Source: Streptomyces griseoaurantiacus (GTDB lineage: Bacteria; Actinomycetota; Actinomycetes; Streptomycetales; Streptomycetaceae). Taken from it: DNA of 64,000 bases. The stretch spans positions 1 through 64,000 of the forward strand of contig BNBP01000027.1 of NCBI GenBank assembly GCA_014656015.1, written 5' to 3'. The notes under the pieces are model-generated. The model was not told the origin of the DNA. It saw nothing but the letters and a program-made list of their open reading frames with translations, and ran no database searches. Shown one piece after another: positions 33,182 to 41,446 of this stretch. Position 1 is the first letter of the stretch. Each line of letters starts with the position of its first letter. The translations under genes and the position numbers were made by a program.

Positions 33182-33287
33182 GCCACCCGCCGCCGATCGG
33201 CGGCCTTGGACACCTTCGGCCCCCTGGGTGCCTCACGGCCCCGGGGGGTCGGGCGTGCGCGGGGGCGGACCCGCCGCGCGGGCCCGG

Positions 33288-34982
33288 CTACGCCGGGTCG
33301 CCCGTGGAGACCGTCAGCTTGATCTTGGGCATCTTCTCGGGGTCGACGTCCGTGTCGGCGGCGGGGTACTGGTCCATGACCGTGTCCTCGCCGTAGGTGT
33401 TCTCGTCGGTGCGGACGACGTCGTACTGCCAGCCGGCCGCCTGGAGGCATTCCTTCACCGAGCTCAGGTTCTTGAACTGGAAGCTCGGCACGAGGATCTG
33501 GTCCGCGTCGTCGTACGAGGTGCTCGGCTCGGTGCACTTCGTCTTCTCGATCGTCTTCGTGGTGTCCGGGCCCTTGTGGCCGGACACCCCCGAAGCCCGT
33601 TCGGAGGCCGAGGCGCGGGCACGTCCGGCGGGGTCGTCCTTGTCCCCGCCGCCGTTGATGACGATCAGTGTGGTCACCAGTCCGACGACGGCGACCACCG
33701 AGACGATCACCGACCCGATGACCACACCCCGGTTGCCCTTGTTCCCGGAGCCGCCGGACCCACCGGAACCCACGGCGGGCCCCTGGGACGCGACCGTGTA
33801 CGGCGGCGGCGTCGAGGCGCCCTGCTGCGGCACGTACCCGGCCTGCTGCGGCGGGGTCCCGTATCCACCCTGCTGCGGATAGCCGTAGGCGGGGGACGGC
33901 GGCCCCGGCACCGGCGTCGGCCCCCCGTACGGGTTCGGCTGCGGCGTCGACCGGTACGGCGTCTGCACCGGCCCCGTGGGGCCGTTGGGGGCCGAGGAGC
34001 GGTCGACCGGCGGGAACACCGCGGCCCCCACGCCCGCTCCGGACTGCGTCTGCGTGCCCGGCACGATGCTGGGCGCGGCCTGGCTGACCGCCGCCGCCAC
34101 ACGCAGGCACTCGTCGCGCATCGCCTCGGCGCTGGGGAAGCGCTCGTTGGGGTTCTTCTTCAGCGCGCGGGCGACCAGTGCGTCCACCGCCGGCGGCAGC
34201 GAGCGGTTGATCGAGGAGGGAGCCACCGGCTCCTCCTGGACGTGCGCGTACGCGATCGCCAGCGGCGAGTCCGCGTCGAAGGGCAGCCGCCCGGTGACCA
34301 GTTGGAAGAGCATGATGCCGACCGAGTACAGGTCGCTGCGCGCGTCCACCCCGCGGCCGAGGGCCTGTTCGGGGGAGAGGTACTGCGGGGTGCCCACGAC
34401 CATGCCGGTCTGCGTCATCGACGTCACGCCGGACTGCATCGCGCGGGCGATGCCGAAGTCCATCACCTTCACCACGCCGCGCTTGGTCACCATCACGTTG
34501 CCCGGCTTGATGTCCCGGTGCACCAGGCCCATCTCGTGGCTGATCTCCAGCGCCGCCAGGACGTCCGCGGTGACCTTCAGCGCCCGGTCGGCCGGCATCG
34601 CGCCGTACTGCTGGACGTCCGACTCCAGCACCGAGCCGAGGGGGCGGCCCTCGACGTACTCCATGACGATGTACGGCGTCGGCGCGCCGGTCCCGCCGGA
34701 GCCCTCGCCGAGGGAGGTGTCCTCGCCGGTGTCGAAGACGGAGACGATGTTGGTGTGCGTGAGCTTCGCCACGGCCTGCGCCTCGCGCCGGAAGCGCTCA
34801 CGGAAGGCCTGTTCCCGGCCGAGTTCCGTGTGCAGGGTCTTGATGGCGACCTGCCGGTCGAGCACGGAGTCGTAGGCGAGGTGCACGGAGGCCATGCCGC
34901 CCTCGCCGAGCAGATCACGCAGCTGGTAGCGGCCGCCGGCCACCGATCGCCCCGCGTACCGGCCCTGGCCGTCCTGGCTCAT
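33288..34982 (-). CDS. Membrane Ser/Thr protein kinase with C-terminal PASTA-like domain
   Basis: A 564-residue PknB-type kinase. Kinase domain residues about 18-285: glycine loop LGEGGMASVHLAYD, VAIKTLH lysine, HRDIKPGNVMV catalytic loop, VMDFGIAR, and activation segment SMTQTGMVVGTPQYLSPEQA. A Pro/Gln/Tyr-rich juxtamembrane stretch (about 310-415) leads to one transmembrane helix (GVVIGSVIVSVVAVVGLVTT) and an extracellular part of about 110 residues ending in a single PASTA-like unit with a Cys pair (KCTEPS...VKECLQAAGW). Such sensors bind cell-wall fragments. It is divergent from a second kinase with a different ectodomain. Confidence 0.93.
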   Translation of the reverse strand: MSQDGQGRYAGRSVAGGRYQLRDLLGEGGMASVHLAYDSVLDRQVAIKTLHTELGREQAFRERFRREAQAVAKLTHTNIVSVFDTGEDTSLGEGSGGTGAPTPYIVMEYVEGRPLGSVLESDVQQYGAMPADRALKVTADVLAALEISHEMGLVHRDIKPGNVMVTKRGVVKVMDFGIARAMQSGVTSMTQTGMVVGTPQYLSPEQALGRGVDARSDLYSVGIMLFQLVTGRLPFDADSPLAIAYAHVQEEPVAPSSINRSLPPAVDALVARALKKNPNERFPSAEAMRDECLRVAAAVSQAAPSIVPGTQTQSGAGVGAAVFPPVDRSSAPNGPTGPVQTPYRSTPQPNPYGGPTPVPGPPSPAYGYPQQGGYGTPPQQAGYVPQQGASTPPPYTVASQGPAVGSGGSGGSGNKGNRGVVIGSVIVSVVAVVGLVTTLIVINGGGDKDDPAGRARASASERASGVSGHKGPDTTKTIEKTKCTEPSTSYDDADQILVPSFQFKNLSSVKECLQAAGWQYDVVRTDENTYGEDTVMDQYPAADTDVDPEKMPKIKLTVSTGDPA

Positions 34983-35370
34983 GTTCTGCGTCCCCCATCG
35001 GCGTCGCGGCGGCGGGGCGGGATCCCGCTCCCGCGTTCCCCGCCCGCCCCCGACCGGTGCGCTCCCGACCGGGCGACTGGCTGATTACTGATCGACTGGC
35101 TCATTCCCGGCCAAGTCTGCCCCAGGGCACCGACACGTCAAGCTCGGTGCCCGTTCCGTGACCCTACGCGAAAGAAGCGTCGCGGAAGCGTTACAGCAGC
35201 CGTACCCCCGGCACACGGAATTTGCACGCGGACACCGGCGACCGGTTTCATGGCCGGTCCACTCGAAATCCAACGGGGACAGGCGCCTCGCGCGGAGCCT
35301 GTAGCGTGACCCGACGGAAGACCGTGACAACCACCGCGCAGACCGCGGGCAGAAACGACGGCGAGGACTG
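34983..35370. other. 388-bp divergent intergenic region between two kinase genes
   Basis: No gene is supported. It must carry both kinase promoters. Small direct repeats are visible near 35075-35105 (GACTGGCTGATT and GACTGGCTCATT). A TAGCGT -10-like hexamer lies near 35301, about 65 bases before the plus-strand start. No operator was recognised. Confidence 0.45.
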
Positions 35371-36978
35371 ATGGCACAGACGCAGCGCGCCCAGGGCCCG
35401 TCCGACCCCGAGGCGAGTGGCGGCGGCATGTCGGAGACACCGGAGAACTGGGGCAACGGCGGCCTGGTCGGCGACGGTCGGTACCGGCTGACCCACCGGC
35501 TCGGCCGGGGCGGCATGGCCGAGGTGTTCGCGGCCGAGGACGTCCGGCTCGGGCGGACGGTCGCGGTCAAGCTGCTGCGCGCCGACCTCGCCGAGGACCC
35601 GGTCTCCAAGGCCCGCTTCACGCGTGAGGCCCAGTCCGTCGCCGGTCTCAACCACCACGCCATCGTGGCCGTGTACGACTCCGGTGAGGACGTCGTGGGC
35701 GGCCAGTCGGTTCCGTACATCGTGATGGAGCTGGTCGAGGGCCGCACCATCCGCGACCTGCTGCTCAACGCCGAGGCCCCCGGGCCCGAGCAGGCACTGA
35801 TCATCGTCTCCGGCGTCCTGGAGGCGCTGGCCTACTCGCACCAGCACGGCATCGTGCACCGCGACATCAAGCCGGCCAACGTGATCATCACGCACAACGG
35901 CGCCGTCAAGGTCATGGACTTCGGCATCGCCCGCGCGCTGCACGGCGCCTCCACGACGATGACGCAGACCGGCATGGTCATGGGAACCCCCCAGTACCTG
36001 TCCCCGGAGCAGGCGCTCGGCAAGGCCGTCGACCACCGCTCCGACCTGTACGCCACCGGCTGCCTGCTCTACGAACTCCTCGCGCTGCGCCCGCCCTTCG
36101 TCGGCGAGACCCCGCTGTCGGTGGTCTACCAGCACGTGCAGGACATGCCGGTGCCCCCGTCCCAGACCTCCGACGGCTGCCCGCCCGAGCTCGACGGACT
36201 GGTGATGCGCTCGCTCGCCAAGGAGCCGGACGACCGGTTCCAGACGGCGGAGGAGATGCGCGGGCTCGTCCAGTACGGGCTGCAGATGCTCTACGACGAG
36301 GGTGGCCACACCGGCACCTGGAACACCGGCCCGGTGGCCGGCCCCGACGGCCGGCACACCCCGGCCGCGGGCCTCGCCGGCACGACGGTGCTGCCGCACC
36401 CCGCCGACTCGGGCACCACGGTCGTCCCGCAGCCGATCCTGCCCCCGTACGGCGGCGGCGGGGACGACGGCGGCTTCGAGGGACGCGGCAACCGGGGCAG
36501 CGGCCGGGGCAAGCTGTGGATCCTCGCGGCCCTCGCGGTCATCGCCATAGTCGCGGGCGTGGCGCTCGCGCTGAACAACTCCGGCGGCGGCGGGGACGGC
36601 GGCGACACCAAGAAGTCCCCGGCGGCGACCCAGTCCACCAAGGACAAGGACGACGACTCGACGCCGAGCGCCGAGCGGAGCGAGGAGTCCTCGAACGACG
36701 ACACCGGATCGAACTCGGGCTCGAACTACGAGCAGCCCGGCCGGGAGTCGAACGAATATCCGCGCAAGCCGTCGAACACCGCCTCCCAGCCGGACGGCGA
36801 GCAGTCCTCGCCCGAGGGCGACGGTGGTGGCGGCAACGGTGGCGACGGCGGGCAGTCCTCCCCGGCCGGCCAGCAGTCCTCCCCGGCGGGCCAGCAGTCC
36901 TCGCCGGCCTCCTCGGCCGGGAACGCGGGATCCGGGGACGACGAGGGCGCGGGCTCGGACGAGGGCGCGAACGGCTGA
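35371..36978 (+). CDS. Membrane Ser/Thr protein kinase with disordered extracellular tail
   Basis: A 535-residue PknB-type kinase. Kinase domain residues about 36-300: GRGGMAEVFAAED, VAVKLLR, HRDIKPANVII, VMDFGIAR and TMTQTGMVMGTPQYLSPEQA. A linker leads to one transmembrane helix (LWILAALAVIAIVAGVALAL, about residues 381-400). The outside 135 residues are low complexity: Asp/Lys/Ser/Glu, then Gly-rich, then SSPAGQQ repeats, with no PASTA or other sensor domain. In the PknB family the ectodomain usually senses ligands; here it may act as a tether. ATG 35371 starts the frame. Confidence 0.92.
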   Translation: MAQTQRAQGPSDPEASGGGMSETPENWGNGGLVGDGRYRLTHRLGRGGMAEVFAAEDVRLGRTVAVKLLRADLAEDPVSKARFTREAQSVAGLNHHAIVAVYDSGEDVVGGQSVPYIVMELVEGRTIRDLLLNAEAPGPEQALIIVSGVLEALAYSHQHGIVHRDIKPANVIITHNGAVKVMDFGIARALHGASTTMTQTGMVMGTPQYLSPEQALGKAVDHRSDLYATGCLLYELLALRPPFVGETPLSVVYQHVQDMPVPPSQTSDGCPPELDGLVMRSLAKEPDDRFQTAEEMRGLVQYGLQMLYDEGGHTGTWNTGPVAGPDGRHTPAAGLAGTTVLPHPADSGTTVVPQPILPPYGGGGDDGGFEGRGNRGSGRGKLWILAALAVIAIVAGVALALNNSGGGGDGGDTKKSPAATQSTKDKDDDSTPSAERSEESSNDDTGSNSGSNYEQPGRESNEYPRKPSNTASQPDGEQSSPEGDGGGGNGGDGGQSSPAGQQSSPAGQQSSPASSAGNAGSGDDEGAGSDEGANG

Positions 36979-37008
36979 CGGGCACGACACGCACGACACG
37001 CACGACAG

Positions 37009-37046
37009 GGGCCCCGGCCGCGGCAGAACCGCCGCGGCCGGGGCCC
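37009..37046 (+). terminator. Strong hairpin after the second kinase gene
   Basis: A perfect 16-bp stem: 37009-37024 pairs with 37031-37046 around the loop AGAACC. It lies 30 bases past the kinase stop. Short CACGACA direct repeats precede it (36983-37006). Confidence 0.85.
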
Positions 37047-37491
37047 GCCCGCATGGCCCGCGCGCGACCGCCTCGGGCCCCGACGGGCGGAACGGGTGAT
37101 TTTTCCGGGTTTCCGGGCGACTTCCGTCGCGCCCGCGATCATCGCTCCCACCGGCGGCGAAGTCTTCACGTGACGCGGCTCACCGGATAACGTGCCCTTG
37201 TTCCGGCCCCCTGCAAGGCTGTGACCAGCATCTGTTGCCGACTGCGCGATTTACTTGGAAGCCCAAGCAAAATCGCAGGTCAGAAGGGGTTTCACAGAAA
37301 TGTGGAGCACTGGGTAACGTGCTGTTCTGCAGGGCGCTCGCCGGGGCACCTGTCACGCCTGTTCCCGACCGGGCCGCACCCACCCCGTGCGCCCCACAGG
37401 AGCGGGCGAGCCGCTCTCCCGGGTCCAGAACGGGCCGGGGAGACCCCAGGCACCCGGCGAACCCGGGGGCCGGACCGACGGAGGAGCACAC
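37047..37491. other. 445-bp upstream region of bkd operon 2
   Basis: No gene is supported. GC content dips around 37200-37320, suggesting the operon promoter there. An inverted repeat CTTGG-AAGC-CCAAG near 37254-37267 is a possible operator. No PaaR-type ACCGA...TCGGT box was seen, unlike operon 1. A TTCACGTGA core at 37166-37174 is not a full parS. Confidence 0.45.
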
Positions 37492-38871
37492 GTGACCGTG
37501 GAGAGCACTGCCGCGCGCAAGGCGCGACGCAGCGCCGGAGGCAAGGCCGGCGCCACCGGCACCGAGCGGGCCGGCGCGGACGCCGCCCCGGCGCAGGAGG
37601 GCAGCGGTACCACCGGGACCGCCGGTACCACCCGGAGCAAGCGCGCCGCGAGCACCGGCCGCACCGGCAAGGCCACCGGTACCACGGGTGGCACCCGTGC
37701 CAAGCAGGCGGCCGCGAAGCCGCGCGCCACGAAGAAGGCCGCCGCCACGACCGCCGCCCCGGCGGCCGGCACGGGGACGGCCGCCGAGGAGCACCAGCTC
37801 GTCCAGCTGCTGACCCCCGAGGGCAAGCGGGTCAAGAACGCCGAGTACGACCCCTACGTCGCGGACCTCACCCCCGAGGACCTGCGCGGCCTGTACCGGG
37901 ACATGGTCCTCACCCGCCGCTTCGACGCCGAGGCCACCTCCCTGCAGCGCCAGGGCGAGCTGGGCCTGTGGGCCTCGCTGCTCGGCCAGGAGGCCGCCCA
38001 GATCGGCTCCGGCCGCGCCACCCGCCCGGACGACTACGTCTTCCCGACCTACCGCGAGCACGGCGTCGCCTGGTGCCGCGGGGTCGACCCGACCAACCTG
38101 CTCGGCATGTTCCGTGGCGTGAACAACGGCGGCTGGGACCCGAACAGCAACAACTTCCACCTCTACACGATCGTCATCGGCTCCCAGGCGCTGCACGCCA
38201 CCGGCTACGCCATGGGCGTCGCCAAGGACGGCGCCGACGCGGCCGTGATCGCCTACTTCGGGGACGGCGCCTCCAGCCAGGGCGACGTCGCCGAATCGTT
38301 CACCTTCTCCGCCGTCTACAACGCCCCCGTGGTGTTCTTCTGCCAGAACAACCAGTGGGCGATCTCCGAGCCGACCGAGAAGCAGACCCGCGTGCCGCTC
38401 TACCAGCGCGCCCAGGGCTACGGCTTCCCCGGCGTCCGCGTCGACGGCAACGACGTCCTGGCCTGCCTCGCGGTCACCAAGTGGGCCCTGGAGCGGGCCC
38501 GCCGGGGCGAGGGCCCCACGCTCGTCGAGGCGTTCACCTACCGCATGGGCGCCCACACCACCTCCGACGACCCCAGCCGCTACCGGCACGACGACGAGCG
38601 GGTCGCCTGGGAGGCGAAGGACCCGATCGCCCGGCTGCGGGCCCACCTCACCGCCGCGAACCACACGGACGAGTCGTTCTTCGCGGAACTGGAGGCCGAG
38701 AGCGAGGCGTTGGGAAGGCGAGTGCGCGAAGCGGTCCGTGCCATGCCGGACCCGGACCACTTCGCCATCTTCGAGAACGCCTACGCGGACGGACACGCGC
38801 TGGTCGACGAGGAGCGCGCCCAGTTCGCCGCCTACCAGGCGTCGTTCGCGGACGCCGAAGGGGGCAAGTGA
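37492..38871 (+). CDS. bkdA: 2-oxoacid dehydrogenase E1 alpha (operon 2) with basic N-terminal tail
   Basis: A 459-residue E1 alpha, about 80-100 residues longer than its paralogue at 23099. The catalytic part begins near residue 100 and has IAYFGDGASSQGDVAESFTF and VFFCQNNQWAIS (ThDP motif) plus YRMGAHTTSDDPSRYRHDDE. The first 100 residues are almost entirely Ala, Thr, Gly, Lys and Arg (GTTRSKRAASTGRTGKATGT, RATKKAAATTAAPAA), resembling the tails of actinobacterial HU/H1-like proteins. GTG 37492 follows GGAGGAG, so the tail is probably translated. It heads the second bkd operon; a pyruvate or branched-chain substrate is possible. Confidence 0.9.
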   Translation: MTVESTAARKARRSAGGKAGATGTERAGADAAPAQEGSGTTGTAGTTRSKRAASTGRTGKATGTTGGTRAKQAAAKPRATKKAAATTAAPAAGTGTAAEEHQLVQLLTPEGKRVKNAEYDPYVADLTPEDLRGLYRDMVLTRRFDAEATSLQRQGELGLWASLLGQEAAQIGSGRATRPDDYVFPTYREHGVAWCRGVDPTNLLGMFRGVNNGGWDPNSNNFHLYTIVIGSQALHATGYAMGVAKDGADAAVIAYFGDGASSQGDVAESFTFSAVYNAPVVFFCQNNQWAISEPTEKQTRVPLYQRAQGYGFPGVRVDGNDVLACLAVTKWALERARRGEGPTLVEAFTYRMGAHTTSDDPSRYRHDDERVAWEAKDPIARLRAHLTAANHTDESFFAELEAESEALGRRVREAVRAMPDPDHFAIFENAYADGHALVDEERAQFAAYQASFADAEGGK

Positions 38872-38872
38872 G

Positions 38873-39850
38873 ATGACCGAGAAGATGGCGATCGCCAAGG
38901 CGATCAACGAGTCGCTGCGGCAGGCCCTGGAGGCCGACCCGAAGGTTCTCGTCATGGGCGAGGACGTGGGCAAGCTCGGCGGCGTCTTCCGCGTCACCGA
39001 CGGACTGCAGAAGGACTTCGGCGAGGAGCGGGTCATCGACACCCCGCTCGCCGAGTCCGGCATCGTCGGCACCGCGATCGGCCTCGCCCTGCGCGGCTAC
39101 CGCCCGGTCGTGGAGATCCAGTTCGACGGCTTCGTGTTCCCCGCGTACGACCAGATCGTCACGCAGCTCGCGAAGATGTACGCCCGCTCGCTCGGCAAGG
39201 TCAAGCTGCCGGTCGTCGTCCGCATCCCCTACGGCGGCGGCATCGGCGCGGTCGAACACCACTCGGAGTCCCCCGAGGCGCTGTTCGCGCACGTGGCGGG
39301 CCTGAAGGTGGTCTCCCCCTCGAACGCCTCGGACGCCTACTGGATGATGCAGCAGGCCATCCAGAGCGACGACCCGGTGATCTTCTTCGAGCCCAAGCGG
39401 CGCTACTGGGACCGCGGCGAGGTCAACACCGAGGCCATCCCGGGCCCCCTGCACAGGGCCGCGGTGGCCCGCGAGGGCACCGACCTGACGCTCGTGGCCT
39501 ACGGCCCGATGGTCAAGCTCTGCCTGGAGGTGGCCGACGCCGCCGCGGAGGAGGGCAGGTCCCTGGAGGTCGTGGACCTGCGCTCGATCTCCCCGCTCGA
39601 CTTCGACTCCGTACAGGCCTCGGTCGAGAAGACCCGCCACCTGGTCGTGGTCCACGAGGCGCCGGTGTTCCTCGGCTCGGGCGCGGAGATCGCCGCCCGG
39701 ATCACCGAGCGGTGCTTCTACCACCTGGAGGCCCCCGTGCTCAGGGTCGGCGGCTACCACGCCCCCTACCCGCCGGCCCGCCTGGAGGAGTCCTACCTCC
39801 CGGACCTGGACCGGGTGCTCGACGCCGTCGACCGCTCGCTGGCGTACTGA
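38873..39850 (+). CDS. bkdB: 2-oxoacid dehydrogenase E1 beta (operon 2)
   Basis: A 325-residue E1 beta beginning one base after the E1 alpha stop (tgagatg). Conserved blocks match the operon-1 copy closely: VLVMGEDVGKLGGVFRVTDG, IDTPLAESGIVGTAIGLALR, RIPYGGGIGAVEHHSESPEA, DLRSISPLDFDSVQAS and VHEAPVFLGSGAEIAARITE. It pairs with E1 alpha of this operon. Similarity between the two operons is high in E1 beta and E2, consistent with ancient duplication. Confidence 0.92.
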   Translation: MTEKMAIAKAINESLRQALEADPKVLVMGEDVGKLGGVFRVTDGLQKDFGEERVIDTPLAESGIVGTAIGLALRGYRPVVEIQFDGFVFPAYDQIVTQLAKMYARSLGKVKLPVVVRIPYGGGIGAVEHHSESPEALFAHVAGLKVVSPSNASDAYWMMQQAIQSDDPVIFFEPKRRYWDRGEVNTEAIPGPLHRAAVAREGTDLTLVAYGPMVKLCLEVADAAAEEGRSLEVVDLRSISPLDFDSVQASVEKTRHLVVVHEAPVFLGSGAEIAARITERCFYHLEAPVLRVGGYHAPYPPARLEESYLPDLDRVLDAVDRSLAY

Positions 39851-39862
39851 GGAGAAGAGGTC

Positions 39863-41350
39863 GTGACGACGATGACTGACGCGTCCGTACGCGAGTTCAA
39901 GATGCCGGACGTCGGCGAGGGACTCACCGAGGCCGAGATCCTCAAGTGGTACGTCCAGCCCGGTGACACGGTCACCGACGGGCAGGTGGTGTGCGAGGTC
40001 GAGACGGCCAAGGCCGCCGTCGAACTGCCCATCCCCTACGACGGGGTGGTGCGCGAGCTGCGCTTCGCCGAGGGCACCACCGTCGATGTCGGCACGCCGA
40101 TCATCGCGGTCGCGGTGGCCGGCGCCGCCGGGGAGGCGCCCGTCCAGGAGGCCCCCGAGGCGGCTCCGGCCGCCGAGGAGCCCGCCGCGCCGAGCGGCCG
40201 CAAGCCGGTCCTGGTGGGCTACGGCGTCGCCGAGTCCGCCACTCGCCGCCGCCCGCGCAAGCCCCAGCCGGGACCGCCGGCCGCCCCGGCGGCCCCCGCC
40301 GAGGAGACGCTCTACGCGGCCACCGCGCTGCGGGACACCGTCCCCGCTCAGGAGGGCGCGCAGACCTCCTCCGCCCCGGCCGCGGAACCGGAGCGGCCCG
40401 CGCTCAACGGGCACGGCGGGCAGCGCCCGCTGGCCAAGCCGCCGGTGCGCAAGCTCGCCAAGGACCTGGGCGTGGACCTGGCCACGGTGACGCCCTCGGG
40501 TCCCGAGGGCGTCATCACCCGCGAGGACGTCCACAAGGCGGCCGCGCCCTCGCCGGTCGAGGCCCCCACCCGGGTCCAGGCGGCGCCGGCGCCCGCCCCC
40601 CAGGCGGCACCGACCGCCGCGGCCGTCTCGTACGACGCCGCGCGGGAGACCCGGGTGCCCGTCAAGGGCGTCCGCAAGGCCACGGCGGCGGCGATGGTCG
40701 GCTCCGCGTTCACGGCACCGCACGTCACGGAGTTCGTGACGGTCGACGTGACGCGGACGATGAAACTGGTCGAGGAGCTGAAGCGGTCCCCCGCCGAGTA
40801 CGGCCTCGAGGGCCTGCGGGTCAACCCGCTGCTGCTGATCGCCAAGGCCCTGCTGGTCGCCGTCCGGCGCCACCCGGAGATCAACGCGTCCTGGGACGAG
40901 GCCAACCAGGAGATCGTGGTCAAGCACTACGTCAACCTGGGTATCGCGGCCGCCACCCCCCGGGGCCTGATCGTGCCGAACATCAAGGACGCGCACAGCC
41001 GGACGCTGCCCGAACTGGCCGCCTCCCTCGGCGAACTGGTCGCCACCGCCCGCGAGGGGAAGACCTCCCCGGCGGCCATGCAGGGCGGCACGGTGACCAT
41101 CACCAACGTCGGCGTCTTCGGCGTCGACACCGGAACGCCCCTGCTCAACCCGGGGGAGTCCGCGATCCTGGCGGTCGGCGCGATCAAGCTCCAGCCCTGG
41201 GTCCACAAGGGCAAGGTGAAGCCGCGTCAGGTCACCACCCTCGCCCTCAGCTTCGACCACCGCCTGGTCGACGGCGAACTGGGCTCCAAGGTCCTGGCCG
41301 ACGTGGCCGCGGTCCTGGAACGCCCGAAGAGGCTGATCACCTGGGGGTGA
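39863..41350 (+). CDS. bkdC: Dihydrolipoamide acyltransferase E2 (operon 2)
   Basis: A 495-residue E2: one lipoyl domain with the Lys in EVETAKAAVELPIPYDG, an Ala/Pro linker rather than the Ser-rich one of operon 1, the peripheral-subunit-binding domain PVRKLAKDLGVDLATVTPSG, and the acyltransferase core with LSFDHRLVDGELG (catalytic His/Asp). GTG 39863 has GGAG 8 bases upstream; ATG 39872 is a close alternative. No E3 gene follows. A terminator hairpin lies 30 bases past the stop. Confidence 0.92.
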   Translation: MTTMTDASVREFKMPDVGEGLTEAEILKWYVQPGDTVTDGQVVCEVETAKAAVELPIPYDGVVRELRFAEGTTVDVGTPIIAVAVAGAAGEAPVQEAPEAAPAAEEPAAPSGRKPVLVGYGVAESATRRRPRKPQPGPPAAPAAPAEETLYAATALRDTVPAQEGAQTSSAPAAEPERPALNGHGGQRPLAKPPVRKLAKDLGVDLATVTPSGPEGVITREDVHKAAAPSPVEAPTRVQAAPAPAPQAAPTAAAVSYDAARETRVPVKGVRKATAAAMVGSAFTAPHVTEFVTVDVTRTMKLVEELKRSPAEYGLEGLRVNPLLLIAKALLVAVRRHPEINASWDEANQEIVVKHYVNLGIAAATPRGLIVPNIKDAHSRTLPELAASLGELVATAREGKTSPAAMQGGTVTITNVGVFGVDTGTPLLNPGESAILAVGAIKLQPWVHKGKVKPRQVTTLALSFDHRLVDGELGSKVLADVAAVLERPKRLITWG

Positions 41351-41379
41351 CCGGCCCGGCACGGTAAGTTGTCCGAAGG

Positions 41380-41420
41380 CGGAAGGAGCGCCGCATGTTG
41401 GAGATGCGACGCCCCTTCCG
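41380..41420. terminator. Terminator between bkd operon 2 and BRO-N gene
   Basis: Interrupted 17-base inverted repeat (41380-41396 with 41404-41420), with CGGAAGG/CCTTCCG, GCG/CGC and CGCAT/ATGCG segments. It separates two convergent genes. Confidence 0.75.
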
Positions 41421-41446
41421 TCGTTTCACGGCCCCGGGACCGCCCG

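Noticed and set aside
33187..33200. CCGCCGATCGGCGG palindrome after bpa as an operator
   Set aside because: It lies between convergent gene ends, so it is more likely part of a weak terminator; the evidence is too thin for a separate feature.
37164..37175. Second parS site
   Set aside because: Only the TTCACGTGA core is present; outer positions differ, giving about 10 of 14 matches and no full palindrome.
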